Below are positions 43,916 through 55,682 of a stretch of DNA of 64,000 nt, piece after piece. The translations under genes and the position numbers were made by a program. Below the pieces are notes generated by a model. It searched no databases and was not told where the DNA came from. It saw only the letters and a list, made by a program, of their open reading frames with translations. The stretch comes from Flammula alnicola. Lineage: Eukaryota > Basidiomycota > Agaricomycetes > Agaricales > Strophariaceae. The DNA is taken from positions 1 to 64,000 of the forward strand of contig JADNRV010000190.1 in assembly GCA_015499995.1 (NCBI GenBank), written 5' to 3'. Position 1 is the first letter of the stretch. The number at the start of each line of letters is the position of its first letter.

Positions 43916-45818
43916 ATGGCATACGTTCCCAATGCATATGCCCCTCAACAAAATTACCAATATGCACCAATGGCCTCGCCATCGACCTCTGGGTCACCTT
44001 GGTACCGTAACGAAGATCTAAAGCATCCATCCGATGTCATTGCGGCTCAAGAACGTGCCTCGCGGAGAAGTGTAACGGGGGTCACTTGTCTTGTCGGCAC
44101 TCTAGTTATTTGTGTCCTCTTAGGCATGGCTGCACTCCTGCTTGCCTATCTCTGCGTGGCCCACGAATGCCACGCATCGAAGCTCGCTCTTATCAGCACG
44201 GCGCCTCTTGGAAAGGTCCTGACAATATCCCAAGTAGGATCGCACGTTGCCACCGCGTCTGTCCCCGTCGTGATGGGTTTATTCTCTTACCTACTTGGAG
44301 CGCAGTGGCTTAAATCAAGTTCAAGTCGCAGTCAAAATCGACCGTCTCCTATGCAGTAAGCCGATCTTTTTTTCAAAACGGGGGCATGTTCTGACTGTTT
44401 GTGGTTTTACAGATTAGGCCTCCTACTTTCAATCTGCAATGGTGCAAACATAACCGCTCTCTTCACTTCGCTGAAATATATTTTCAGAGGAAGGAAGACT
44501 AGCAAAGCACGGGATGTGCAATCTCCGCCAATCCTTCAACAGTCTATTCTTCTTCTCGCATTGCTCCTCGCATTGCTCCTCGCGTTGCTCCTCGCGGTTG
44601 TTTATATCGCGACAGCAGCTGATACATGGACCCATGCGGTCAGCCAAACCATCGCCATCACATCTAATCGAGCTTATAGTCCAAGCGCCATTCGAAACTT
44701 CGGTCGTGCGATTAATGCCACGATGTGCGCTCCAATTTCCAATGGCTTAAACGAAGGGGTCACGAACCAAAATACGTGCGGCTTAATCAATTTCGGGAGT
44801 GGAGGGAGCGGAACAACATTTGCGGAAGGTCTCAGGGTTGTATCCAACTCTTCTGCCTTACATAGGGTGGTGTTTACAGACGACCAAGTTGCAATTTTGG
44901 TTCCGCAAAGTCTACCTGGGAATATTACCTACTCGGCGCAAACAATAGGCGTCAAATCACATTGTACGACGTACGTGTAGATCATATTATTATTTCAGAA
45001 ACTTACTGACTGTTACATGAAGAGTCACAAAGCAATGTATGACGCCCACGAGCAGTCCTGATGGATCAGTGGATTACGGTCCAGATGCTTCTCTATCTCT
45101 TAACTGCACTAAAGGAGGTGTCAAGTACAATGGAAACGGGACAACACAAAATGGCATATGTTCGTTGGATTCTTCTGGTAACTGTGTTTCGGGTTGGGAA
45201 ATACCGTCGAAGTCAGCAATCTTATTCATGTGTTTGTATCCTTTTATTAATCATTGCAACTTCTAGCCCATTTACAGCTGGAGAAGTCGTAACATCCAAT
45301 GCATATAGTGACACGACTGACGAAACATGTGAGTTGTGGTTTTCTGGCCCGCCCTACCAAATTCGAGTCTAACTTCTCATCTACTGTATCAAAGTCGACA
45401 ACAACATGTTTGTATGATTTTTTTGGGCTTGGTATATTTTAGTTGATATCTTTGCTGTCTATTCAGGGGCTGGTTCATCCATGGCAACAGAGGGTCTTGG
45501 AACGTCGTCTTCTGCAACGTAACCACCCTTGACGTTGTCTACACATACACATCGTCGCGTTATTTACATTACTCCTCATCTCTGACTGATGTGAACTCGA
45601 CTCAGCACATCATGACCATTGGGCTGGAAGGAGTTACTACCGCCATTTTATATGCGGTCGACGGCGCAGGGATCACCTCGAACGTGATTATAGTCAAGAT
45701 TTCAGATTCACTTGCAGCATGTACTTTGGCATCAGCTCGAGAGTGCCAGTGGCAAAGTTGTCGTTTTGTATTAACAGAATATAGACTCGCCTCAACTACC
45801 GCACACTACAAATTTTAG
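43916..45818 (+). CDS. multi-pass membrane protein with glycosylatable extracytoplasmic domain, function unknown
   Basis: The ATG at 43916 opens MAYVPNAYAPQQNYQYAPMA. Exons: 43916-44355, 44413-about 44972, about 45022-45230, about 45269-45329, a 13-base micro-exon near 45395, and about 45467-45818. Hydrophobic segments lie at residues about 55-82, 105-130, 150-170 and 190-215 (LLLALLLALLLALLLAVVYI). A Ser/Thr/Asn-rich domain follows with several N-x-S/T sites and paired cysteines (CGLINFGSG, CTKGG). The family is not known to me but resembles lineage-specific membrane proteins of mushrooms. The C-terminus after CTLASARE looks off-frame: a 2-base shift near 45740 would read RVPVAK, so the gene may be slightly damaged there. 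It ends 190 bp from P450 paralogue 2, tail to tail. Confidence 0.6.
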
Positions 45819-46007
45819 GATATGTTCAGTAGGGTTTAGTATGAATACTTAGCTGAGTTCGAGAGCGCAAGCGATGGGACGTTATTTGATAATTTCAATA
45901 AGAGGCATTTCAAACCAGGCGGTCGTCTGAACGTGGTCAAATAATATAAATTAAATTTACATGGATATCCATACATACATTGACATTGAAATGCTCCGCC
46001 GTACAAC

Positions 46008-48438
46008 TCAATTATTACTAACAGGACGCACGAGCAAAGGCAACTGATTTGAATTCTCAGAGTCGACAGTCAGCAGGATAGGCCGCTGAACGATGGCCGA
46101 CTTCTTGGTGATGTCCGTCGCAGGCACTGCAAGGTCAAATTCAAACGCACGGACGAGGGTGAACAGCAAGGCTTTCATCCTTTGATTTGAAGAGGATCGT
46201 GAAGATTCAGCGCCGGTCAATCAGCGACTATGTGTGCTAGGGATATGATTCGAGACTTACTCAACAATCGAAAATCGATAGCCAATGCATGCCTTAGGAC
46301 CACCGAGGAACGTTAGCATGTTGGCCCATACACCAGGGATGCCTGAGACCGTCTCTGGAACGCTTTCCCATCGTTCAGGCCTGTAAATATGTGAAGGTTG
46401 TGTCTCAGAACATGAAATGGTTTTTGAGGTCGGAAAACGAACTTGAACTCCCTAGCGTCTTCTCCCCAAAGTGACGTATCTCTATTGATCGGTACAATGG
46501 GTATTATCACAGTTTGGCCTTTCTTGATTCTGTCGGTGAACATAGGCAATGAGTGAAAAAAGGTCGATATAGATACACAGACAGCGAAAGATGACAAACT
46601 ACCTGATCTCATGCATGACCCTTCCTTTCCTGTCTATGTAAGGCTTGCCCATTGGTATCACATCATCTTTCATAGCGACACGCATCGTGCTAGCGACTGG
46701 TGCATGGAGGCGCAAAACCTCGCGTACCACGCCGTCCAGATAGGGCAGACCGTTGAGATCGTCCATCGTAGGATTATCTGTCGATACCGTTGCTAGCTCT
46801 GCGCGAAGTTTGTCTTGTACGTCCTTGTGTTGGGTGAGTGCGAAGAGGGCCCATGTTGTTGCAACACTTGAGAGAGGGTATCAATGACCTCGAAGACGGA
46901 GCACGGGAAATCGAGACAACTGTACCTTGTCGTTTCATGTCCGGCGACCATAAATGTCGGAATTTCTGTGAAGATGTCATTGGTAAAGCAGGCCGAAGAA
47001 CAAAGGGTGGCAACATACGAGCCAATACATCTTTATCACTGAGTCGCTGACTTTCTGGTAAGTCCGGCATGGCATTGGCACGCACTAGAAGCGACAGTAT
47101 ATCCCGAGCTTGCCATGATTTCTTGTCGCCATTTTGTTTGGAAATGGCGGCTTTGCTTTCTGCAAGGAGTTGGGAGCCGATACGAAACATGGTATCACTT
47201 GCCTGCTTTGATTCAGCATCACGGTCCGCAGGCTACAGAAGTGATATTGAACTTTGCTCCGCGAAAGGCAGGAAGGGCACATACGAGAAACCTCAGCGCA
47301 GGGATTAAGCCTCTCAAAATGGGGATTACATCCAATCCCGTCCCAACTCTGAACATGATGGCGAATGCTTTATTGAGTTCATTCTTCTCCGGGTCGTCCG
47401 TTAAGGCATCGAATTTGTAATTAAACCCTGCATACATTCATGTTAGAAAAGGACACCGGCTCTTGTGATGTGAGACACACCTGCAAGACCAATAATATCC
47501 AATGTCGTACGACTCAACCAAGACAAAGCATCGATCCTCCCGACGCCCTCCTTATCCTGTTTCACTATTTCTTCAGCCCAGATATCGCGCAGCTTGTCCG
47601 GAAAGTATGAGTATTAATATGATATCGACATAGAGACAACTGACTTGGATGGATTTGTCAACAAATATTTCAGTTAGTTCTCGGATTTGTTGTGGACCAA
47701 AGGCAGGGTTCTGAGGACGTCCGCCATGTCAGAAGCTTTTTGGTGCCAATGGAGCAAGGGAGAAAAGACATACCAGGACTTTGCGCTGTAGAAACAAATG
47801 TAATGAGATTCCTGCATCGTGGTATTATGCGAGAGGATATGGGCGTACCTGATGTTTGTGCACGTCGCCTTCTACTAGGAGTACGCCTATGGCCAGGGCG
47901 GAAGGATGTCAGGTTCAGAAAAACGCAGACATTCGAAACCAGTCCATACCATCGCCAAGGATGCGCCTGATGTTGTAAATCGCAGACTCCGGTTTCTGGT
48001 AATCGTAACTATTCATGAGAATGTGGTTTAGAGCCTTTAGGTCGGTAGTGAAGAGTCGTGAAGTCTGCCACATGCGTGAGCGTCGTAGTTCGACTACGCC
48101 TCAAAAACAAGGGTTTACCCCGAGGATTCCTCTATACTTGATAGTCGGCCCATATTCCTCCAACCACTTCTCCTGTACAAGAGACATGTCCTAAAGATTC
48201 TGGCTAAGTAAACCAACCACTGAACAAGCCATCTTTGACTCACCGAAGTCCAAATTTCCTTATAATTGCCATATATAATACTCTTGCTCGGTGGCCCACG
48301 TAGATCGCGCAACGGCGACGTCAGTTCATCATAGACGAAGACAACCGCCTTCCATAGGCAATAGAGCACCAACGACCCGACCAGCGCCAGTCCCAGCCGT
48401 CCAATAAACCATAGGAGCTTGAAGGGGCCCGTAAGCAT
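46008..48438 (-). CDS. cytochrome P450 monooxygenase, paralogue 2
   Basis: Close paralogue of the P450 at 38537-40951 with the same exon pattern. I chose ATG 48438 ([20 protein letters not shown]) over the in-frame 48477 because it aligns with paralogue 1. It has the N-terminal anchor, LRGPPS at the hinge (Arg replaces the first Pro of the usual LPGPPS), AGHETTS in the I-helix, REVLR (ExxR), K|PERW formed across an intron (about 46455-46380), and the haem-loop cysteine region near 46305-46270. It ends [10 protein letters not shown]. No stop interrupts the exons found. The two paralogues probably arose by duplication and share regulation or pathway, but no biosynthetic core gene accompanies them here. 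Confidence 0.85.
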
Positions 48439-48845
48439 GCTGAGGTCCTGTTGGTAACTGGTTCGGAAGAAACCCACGTCACACCCAACTGCGGTTTTGA
48501 CGTGAGTTCAGACTTGCGGTGACTTGCGGTTACTTGACCTCAGCGCTCAGCGCTCTCTGCCCGTGAATCTTACAGAATCCGAATCCGGCGCCCGAAGCTT
48601 CCCAAGTCAGACGTCAAGTATTTTGAGGGGCCGAGATTCGTTTTAAATTCTCAGGATAGCACAAAGACGACACGTTCTTAAGTCAAGAGAGAAACACGTG
48701 ACGGAAGAACATAGTCTACGTGATGAAAGAGTACCGCGCTGCTCTCTGTCTTCCACTTCGACCGCGCTGGCACTCTTTTCACCCCTCGCTCAGATTCACC
48801 CCGCTTAGCGAAAATTCTTTTTGACCCGCTCATTCTGCTTGCATC

Positions 48846-50666
48846 ATGAATAATCCTCACTCTTTAGAATGTCCGGACTTCACTGGGGACCTTTACACCG
48901 CCGAGCGCAATGACCTTACGCAGGCTGGTCTGGCCGAACCCGCTGCTATCACATTGTTACAAAACATGTGGAAGAGGTCTAACGACGCCGATAAACGTAA
49001 ATGGGATGAAAAAATTGAAGCTGACCGCCTTGCCACCGAAGCGGATTTATTAGTACGAAAAGAAGCTCAGCAAGCGGCCATCGCCTTGAAGGAGCAAGAA
49101 GCAATCGCCGCTGAAAAGGAAGAAATGAAAAAGAACAAATCTAAATACTTCGCTATCAATATGAACCGTATCGCGCCCCGCGGGCGTGATGTAATCCCAT
49201 CTACAGCGGTCATGGCGAAATTAAAGAAGGGCGAGTACGTTCATCTGTATCATTTCACCAACGACGGCCTCGACAGAGTCGACCACGACCCTACCGCTGA
49301 GAGCAACAATTCTACAAAACTAGTCACCAATCCCGATGGCTCTCTCTCATGGGAACCCATTATCAATAACAAGAGCGTTAGCGCCGTAAAATCAGACGCT
49401 GAGTTATCTATTGAAGATTTCTGTCACGCCTGTCCCTGCATGCTCACTGCTATGTCCGAATGTGGATGGCCCGACGACCGCTGCCAGATGTTCCACTCCT
49501 TTTGGTCAAACATTCAACAGCATGACTACAGGGACTCAAGCGAGCCGCGGGACCACCGGGCGCTAATGATGTACCAGGACAAACAATGCAAACGCTGGCA
49601 CATGACAACGGCGGCCGCGACATCTTCTGAAGAAGTTTACAACTTAGCACCCATATGCGAAACAAAACTTGCTGAATACTGGCGAAAAATCGACATCCAG
49701 ATGCGTGATTCCGAAAACAAAGCTTGGCGTGAAGCGGTACGCATCTCTTCCCTTCTATTTATAAAATTTCACGCATATATCTGACTCTTGTTCTTCTACT
49801 GCTCTCCCACTCCACATCAATCACTCCCGGTTGCTGTTTACGCGTTTTCGCTGATTCACTGTTTCTGCGCATGCTGTTATTTCTACTCTGCTGTTCTGCG
49901 ATTTTTTGCGCTGCATTCTCGCTTCTCCTGCGTTTTCCATGCGGCTGCCCATGCGTTTGCGCTGCGTTCTCTGCTGGTTTCGCACATTGTGCTGCGTTCT
50001 GCAGGTATTGTGTTTCTTGCATTTTCTGCTGGTTCCGCACTTGGTGCTGCGTTTTGCGTTTCTTGCGTTTCTTGCGTTTCTGCGCGTCTGCCATTTTGCT
50101 GGGTCTTGCCGTTCTTGCGTCTTATCTATTTCACGCTACGAATTTCTTGGTATTCTGCCGCTCTCACGCTGCCGTGACACCACATTCTTGCGATTTGTTT
50201 CTGGTTCTATGTTCCCGATTGCCTACTTGCACAGGAATCGGCGAGATATGGTACGAGTTCTGGGGCAAGGGGGCGCGACTCTGATCGCAGGAATCGCCGC
50301 CGTTCCCCGTCCCCATATCGGAACCGCAGACGTTCTGCATCTCCACCCAGAAACTCAAAAGGCCGGTCGGATTTTTTCCGCGGCACAGGCAGGGATGGTG
50401 CCAAAGCCTGTGCGGTTTGCCTTGGGCGCCAACCCCACCAGTTCTCCAGCTGCAACGCGAGCCACATATGGGACCGTTCACACGAGACAATTTGTTCACG
50501 CAATGCGAAAGGGGTGCTCACCTCGAAGTCCAGCGGACAACCCATGTGTCTCGATTGGCAGACATCCAAAGGATGCTCCGGAAAACACGAGGACAGGCAC
50601 AAGTGCTCTGGCTGTGGGTCTGCCTCCCACGGAGCCAACACTTGTTCTCGAACAGAGAAAGCTTAA
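48846..50666 (+). CDS. DIRS-like element gag, spliced, with RS region and zinc knuckles
   Basis: Exon 1 (48846-49736) encodes 297 residues starting MNNPHSLECPDFTGDLYTAE, with a charged coiled-coil stretch (LVRKEAQQAAIALKEQEAIA, about residues 75-100). Exon 2 (50235-50666) joins in phase 0 and adds 143 residues to a TAA at 50664. The 498-base intron (GTACGC...TGCACAG) is C/T-rich. Exon 2 begins with an Arg-Ser region (RRRSPSPYRNRRRSASPPRN), then CAVCLGRQPHQFSSC and a CCHC knuckle, CSGCGSASHGANTC (C-x2-C-x4-H-x4-C). This layout is that of a nucleic-acid-binding gag. The intron is inferred from frame continuity and splice signals; an intron in a retroelement gag is unusual and may serve to regulate gag against a longer product. 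Confidence 0.7.
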
Positions 50667-52936
50667 TGCTGTTACTCTGTACAAATGGCAGGCTTGGGAA
50701 GCTGCTTTACATAAATCAGGTCTCTCAGCCAAATACCCGGATGTTATCCGTGGGCTGCAAGAAGGCTTTGTTGTTAACTTTCCTACCATCACTCGCACAC
50801 AAATTCCTCCGAATCGACCTTCTGTGCGAGAATTTCAATCCCACTTCGATAGCATTGTTGCAGATGAGTGTGCAAAAGGGCGTTACATAGTGATGGGCAC
50901 GGGTGCTGACACCCGTGCGGGTTTGCGGGTACGGGTGTGGCGGGTGCGGGTGCGGGTGCACTTTGAGTGACCCTCAGCCAACCCGCACCCGTGTGCCAGG
51001 GTCACGGGTTTTCGGCCGGCACACGGAAAACTCCGAAATGTGTGTCCAACACGTTCTTTAGTTACCTGAATAATTAATTATGTAATGTAATTTTCCAAAA
51101 TGTATTCTAATTTTAATTTAACATAGTTCTGCTAGCACAAGTTCTCACGACGCCCATCAAACCCGCACGGGTTTCTGTACCCACGGGTCACCTGCAAACC
51201 CGCACCTGCAAGCACGGGATCCTGTACCCGTGGCCACGGGTGCGGGTTTTGGCGGGTACGGGTGCGGGTCGACAAAAAATTGCCCGCGGGTTACCCGTGC
51301 CCATCACTAGCGTTACATTGGCCCTTTCACACAATCCGCTCTGGAAACAGCCATTGGGCCCTTCCAATGTTCTCCCTTCTCCATTATTCCCAAAGCCGGC
51401 CGCATGGATAAATTCCGTATTATACAAAACTTCTCATTTCCTATCTCTCCTTCGCCTACGTTTCCCAACTCCTCTGTCAACTCCGCTATTGTCTCCAGCG
51501 ATTTTCCCTCTACGTGGGGCACCTTTGAGGTCACCTGCGCTGTCGTCTCTACATTACCTCCCGGTTCCCAGATGGCCATACGCGATATCTCCGAAGCTTA
51601 CAGGACTGTCCCCCTACATCACTCTCAATGGCCCTCGGGTGTCGCCCATGTCGGCAACAACAGGTTCTTCGTGGACATCTGCTGCGCTTTTGGAGCTTGC
51701 CCGTCTGGGGGCGGCCGCGGCTATGGCGGTATCAGAGATACTAAGGGTGACCTCTTTCGTTCCCGCGGCATGGGTCCGCTTCACAAGTGGGTCGACGACA
51801 ACACTTTCTTTCGCCTACTCAAGATCTACCTCGACTCCTACAATGAATTGCGCGAACAATGGCGCAGACTGGTTCAAGACCAGGGAATCTCTGCCAACGG
51901 CGGCCGCATGTGGTATGGAAACGGCCTGGCGGCAGACGGTTCTGGCTTCGAGGCAGTTGAGGACTTCAATTTTCCGCTACTCGACCTCTCTGCTGCCAGC
52001 CCACGCACCGACGACGAGTACGCATACAACTTCGACGATATCGACCGTCTTTCCCGTGAGCTGGGTGTCCCGTGGGAGTCTTCCAAGGATGTGCCATTTG
52101 GACAATCTGCGGTTTACATCGGGCTTACCTGGGACCTCACATGTCGCTCTGTCAGTCTCCCTGAGAAGAAACACCTCAAATATCTCGCCTCGGTTGATGA
52201 CTGGGTCTCACGCCCAACGCACACCTTGGAAGACGTCCAGAAGCTCTATGGGCGCTTGCTTCATGCGACACTGGTCTTTCCTGCTGGGAGGTCGCGCCTG
52301 GTCGGCTTCGAGTCTATGCTTGGCATTTTCAAAGACTCGCCTCTTGTCCCTCGTCATGCGGACAAGTCCATTAGCGGCAACCTTGTCTGGTGGTCCATCA
52401 AGCTCCGTCTTGAGTCCTTCCATCGACCGATCCCGTCCATGGTCAATGTTGTCGACTATGGGGCTTACTCTGATGCCAGCTCCGAGGTTGGGATTGGCAT
52501 CATCATCCACGGACACTGGAGAGCTTGGAGACTCCTCCCTGGATGGAAGACACTCAATGGCTCCCGCGACATCTCATGGGCAGAGGCGATCGGGTTTGAA
52601 CTTCTCGTCGATGCTATCTTGCTCGTTGCCCCCTCCGAAAAGAACTACCGCCTCTATGGCGACAACAAAGGTGTTGTCGAGGGCTGGTGGAACAAGCGAA
52701 GCCGAAACGCTCAAGTTAACGAGGTCTTCAAATGCATCCAAGACAAATTGGAGCTTCGCAACCTCACGGACGCCATACACACGTCCTATGTACCCAGCAA
52801 ATCGAACCCAGCAGATGGCCCCTCCAGGGGCATCTTCCCTTCGAGTTCCCTACTCCTACCGCCACTCCTGATTCCTGTCAGAGCGGCTGGATTCCTCATT
52901 GACGCTCAAGAGCCACTCACGCGGGCAGAAATTTAG
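50667..52936 (+). CDS. DIRS-like reverse transcriptase and RNase H, split by a MITE
   Basis: Open frame from before 50667 (AVTLYKWQAWEAALHKSGLS) to the MITE at 50888, resuming after it (FTQSALETAIGPFQ) with a 1-base frame offset that the MITE plus its duplication accounts for. RT blocks: KFRIIQNFSFP, PPGSQMAIRDISEAYRTVPL, WPSGVAHV, and the catalytic box HKWVDDNTFFR (DIRS-type VDD). RNase H: YGAYSDASSEVGIGI, ISWAEAIGFELL, LYGDNKGVVEGWWNKRSRN and SNPADGPSRG, with its D, E and D residues visible. The start is unclear: this frame has no ATG near the gag stop, and the ATG overlapping that stop (TAATG) is in another frame. A splice or frameshift from gag is likely. Confidence 0.75.
50888..51309. 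mobile_element. hAT-type MITE inserted in the DIRS pol frame
   Basis: 422 bp with perfect termini TAGTGATGGGCACGGGT and ACCCGTGCCCATCACTA. It is flanked by GCGTTACA on both sides (50880-50887 and 51310-51317). GGGTGCGGGT words crowd both ends; the middle is AT-rich. Related in style to the MITE at 28442-28761 (TAG start, 8-bp duplication, CGGGT-rich ends). No coding sequence of its own. Confidence 0.9.
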
Positions 52937-54278
52937 CTCTGGCAACGAGGAATTTGCCCCAAACCCCTCCCTCGCTCCCAGTGCGACACCTCGGCAGAAC
53001 GAGCGTTCAATGACAGTCATTTCGACGATGTCAACTGGGTCCGCCGTCCGGAGTGGGGTGACTCCGCTGACGCTGACAGAGCGCTTTAACAGCTCTCTGC
53101 CACAAGTCTCCGGCCGGCCGTCTCCACAGAAACAATACCGCAATAACCTGATACTAGCGCCTTCATCAAGCCGGCCTTTCTGTGTGTCCGGTGAGCGTCT
53201 TCGTCTGTGGCTACCATCTCCGCGCACTGCCTCTGCTGCCATGGGCTATGCCCCGTCTTCAGTGGCATCTGCGGAGCACGTACTCGATTTCATGAATAAT
53301 GCTTACGCGCCTGCTACTAAAGAGTCTTACGGAACGGGGCTCCTGGTCTTCCACGTCTTTTGTGACCAGAAGATTCCACTGGTACCAGAACACCAAAGGG
53401 GGCCTGCGAGCGAAGCACTCATCCTGGAATTCATCTCGTCGTGCGCGACCTTGTCTGGCGATGCGGTCCGGAACTATGTCTATGGAGTCAAAGCTTGGCA
53501 CACTATCCATGGACTCCCATGGACAGTTGACAACACGAGACTATCCACGGCACTAACTGCTGCTGAACGCGTTGAACCTGAATCTAGCAAGCGGCCACCT
53601 CGACCTCCTCTCCTAGTCGCCTCAATCGCCCTCCTGCATGACCACCTAAACCTCGCCTTGCCCCTCGATGCAGCTGTTTTCGCATGCTTGACTACTACCT
53701 TCTGGTCATGCTCTCGCCTCGGAGAGTTCACCGTCCCCTCGCTGAAAGCTTTCAAGCCCTCCATCCACGTGAAACCATCTAACGTCACCGAAGCTGTCGC
53801 AGATGGGCCGCATCTGCCCATCACGTCGATACACTTGCCATGGACAAAGGTGGCCAAGCATCGCGGCGAAACCGTCCACTGGGCCCCTCAAGATGGCGTG
53901 TGCGATCCCCATGCTGCGCTCGCCAACCATCTCCGAGTCAACAAACCCCATGCCAATGCGCACCTTTTCTCCTATGCCCACACCGATGGGAAGGTTCGAC
54001 CGCTGACACGGACAAACTTCCTGAAACGCTTAAACGCAGCTGCGGCGTCAGCTGGTTTGCCACCAACTCAAGGCCATAGTCTACGCATTGGGAGCGTCCT
54101 CGAATATCTCCTGCGCGGACTCTCCTTTGAAACAGTCAAAGCTCTCGGCCGCTGGACCGGAGACTCTTTCAAGCGATACCTTCGTCGACATGCTGCCATA
54201 CTCGCTCCGTATATTCAGAACACACCGCTGCATGAACCCTTTTTGCGAACAACTATGCAGCGTCCTATTACCTGGTAA
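52899..54278 (+). CDS. DIRS-like tyrosine recombinase
   Basis: Open from 52899 (a TTG) to the stop at 54278; the first ATG is 53010, and the frame overlaps the end of pol by 38 bases. The N-terminal domain (EHVLDFMNNAYAPATKESYG, ISSCATLSGDAVRNYVYGVK) fits the core-binding fold. The catalytic domain shows Arg I in CSRLGEFTVP, the HxxR box in GHSLRIGSVLEYLLRG, GRW at the next position and the nucleophile Tyr in KRYLRRH. All catalytic residues are present, so the enzyme could be active. It would integrate circular cDNA of the element. Some Crypton elements have similar recombinases, but the linked RT argues for DIRS. Confidence 0.8.
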   Translation: MTLKSHSRGQKFSSGNEEFAPNPSLAPSATPRQNERSMTVISTMSTGSAVRSGVTPLTLTERFNSSLPQVSGRPSPQKQYRNNLILAPSSSRPFCVSGERLRLWLPSPRTASAAMGYAPSSVASAEHVLDFMNNAYAPATKESYGTGLLVFHVFCDQKIPLVPEHQRGPASEALILEFISSCATLSGDAVRNYVYGVKAWHTIHGLPWTVDNTRLSTALTAAERVEPESSKRPPRPPLLVASIALLHDHLNLALPLDAAVFACLTTTFWSCSRLGEFTVPSLKAFKPSIHVKPSNVTEAVADGPHLPITSIHLPWTKVAKHRGETVHWAPQDGVCDPHAALANHLRVNKPHANAHLFSYAHTDGKVRPLTRTNFLKRLNAAAASAGLPPTQGHSLRIGSVLEYLLRGLSFETVKALGRWTGDSFKRYLRRHAAILAPYIQNTPLHEPFLRTTMQRPITW

Positions 54279-55682
54279 GCCCATCTCCTAGTGTTTGGGG
54301 CTGCGATCTCGTATCGCTTTGCGTCGCTGGGCTCCTATGTTTTTTGGGATTAGCGATACTGATCTCTGCTCGCTTTTTCGTGCCCAACAGATATCGTCCC
54401 AGCCCATTTGTTCACGCAGAGTCTCGAGATTGAAGGGACCGCCGGCGCGTGGTCGCCTTTCCCCAAACCCTGGATATAGGTATCTTAGGATGCCGATGTC
54501 TATTTCTCAGCGTTACCTAGCATTGTGTAAATAGACCCAATGGGAGTTTATGATATAAACCGTCATTCCCCCTCCTGCAGTGCAATCTGAACGACATAGA
54601 CTTGGCGAAGAGCACTCTAAGGCAACTTGGAGTCTAAGTAACACATGTCTTAGTCTAGTAACCGGGAAAGCTGCATTTCAGGCACGTGACTCAATCGCGT
54701 GTCACGACCTGTCGCGACGCGCTTGAAGTTGTAGATATTATCTAAGATAAAAAAAATCTGGACCCTGGTGCCTCAAGCTCTCGTAAAAGAGCAGCACTCG
54801 ACCACCCAAATGCAAGAGTTCTAAGTGACGTATGTATCAGGACACATCCGCACAAACCCTCAAGAGTCTAAAAGCTTTGACACAAAACGCCCAAACTGCC
54901 ATACAGTCAGTCAGTCATGCACGGTTCGATGACGCCACAGGACTGTACAGTAAATGCAAGGCACAAGGCACAAGGCCCAAAAGACCTCCATTGGCAAGTA
55001 TGTATGATTTTAATAGTTACTAATACAAGGCAAGAAGAAAAAGATGACAATGCAGTGTAATGTAAGAGACTGTATACTGTATGTAAAATTCAAGGGGAAA
55101 AAAGAGAAGGAAAAGAGACAGATAGAGAAACCGAGATACTGTATGCGATATGAATTCTTGCAGGAGACTCGAGATCGAGAGGAAGGAAAAAGAGAAACCA
55201 GTGTCTACGTATGCGTAAACACCGAAAAAGTCCAATATGGGTGGAGAGGGGTAGGGTAAAAAAATAAATAATGTGGACATAGACATATGTAAGGATGACA
55301 TGAGAGAGAGATGGAAATGAGATAATGAGGAAAGAAATATCGTGTTTGGACGGATGGAGAACCGACACCTCCTCGGCGGAGCGCGCGCGCATTAACAAAT
55401 AAATGAAGTCAAGTAAAAGAAACGTAATCGTCGCCGAGTCGTAAATCGTCCTCGTCATCATCATCATCATAATCGTACACCATCTTCAGAAAAGGAGGGA
55501 AAAGACAGGAGATAAAGATAATTGGAAATGTGTAGGAAATTCTCAGATGAGAACTGAGAACCCCGCAGGTGCATAAAAAGCAACGCGCTTCGTCCGAAGG
55601 AGGTAGTGGTGGTCGGTGGTGGAAGGAACCGTGGGTTTGAGGGCGTTTAGCAGACGATATCAAGCCCAAGAAACCCATCACA
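54279..55682. other. intergenic region between the DIRS element and the PP1 subunit gene
   Basis: No supported gene. The left part probably holds the 3' end of the DIRS element; I found no terminal repeat. A CATCATCATCAT tract is near 55455. The right end is 3'-flanking sequence of the minus-strand gene at 55683. Confidence 0.35.

Larger units (their letters stand above)
48846..54278 (+). mobile_element. DIRS-like tyrosine-recombinase retrotransposon
   Basis: Gag, RT/RNase H and tyrosine recombinase in the order expected for DIRS-like elements, all on the + strand, lying 408 bp upstream of P450 paralogue 2's start on the opposite strand. Terminal repeats were not identified, so outer limits are unknown; the coordinates cover coding parts only. 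No methyltransferase domain seen. The pol frame is interrupted by a MITE, so this copy is now defective, but frames are otherwise open, suggesting recent activity. Confidence 0.8.

Noticed and set aside
51240..52871. 543-codon frame overlapping the DIRS reverse transcriptase
   Set aside because: Out-of-frame shadow; Ser/Leu-rich with no RT motifs, and it begins within the MITE.
52899..54278. A separate Crypton DNA transposon
   Set aside because: The recombinase overlaps the end of an RT/RNase H frame in the same orientation, which fits a DIRS-like element.
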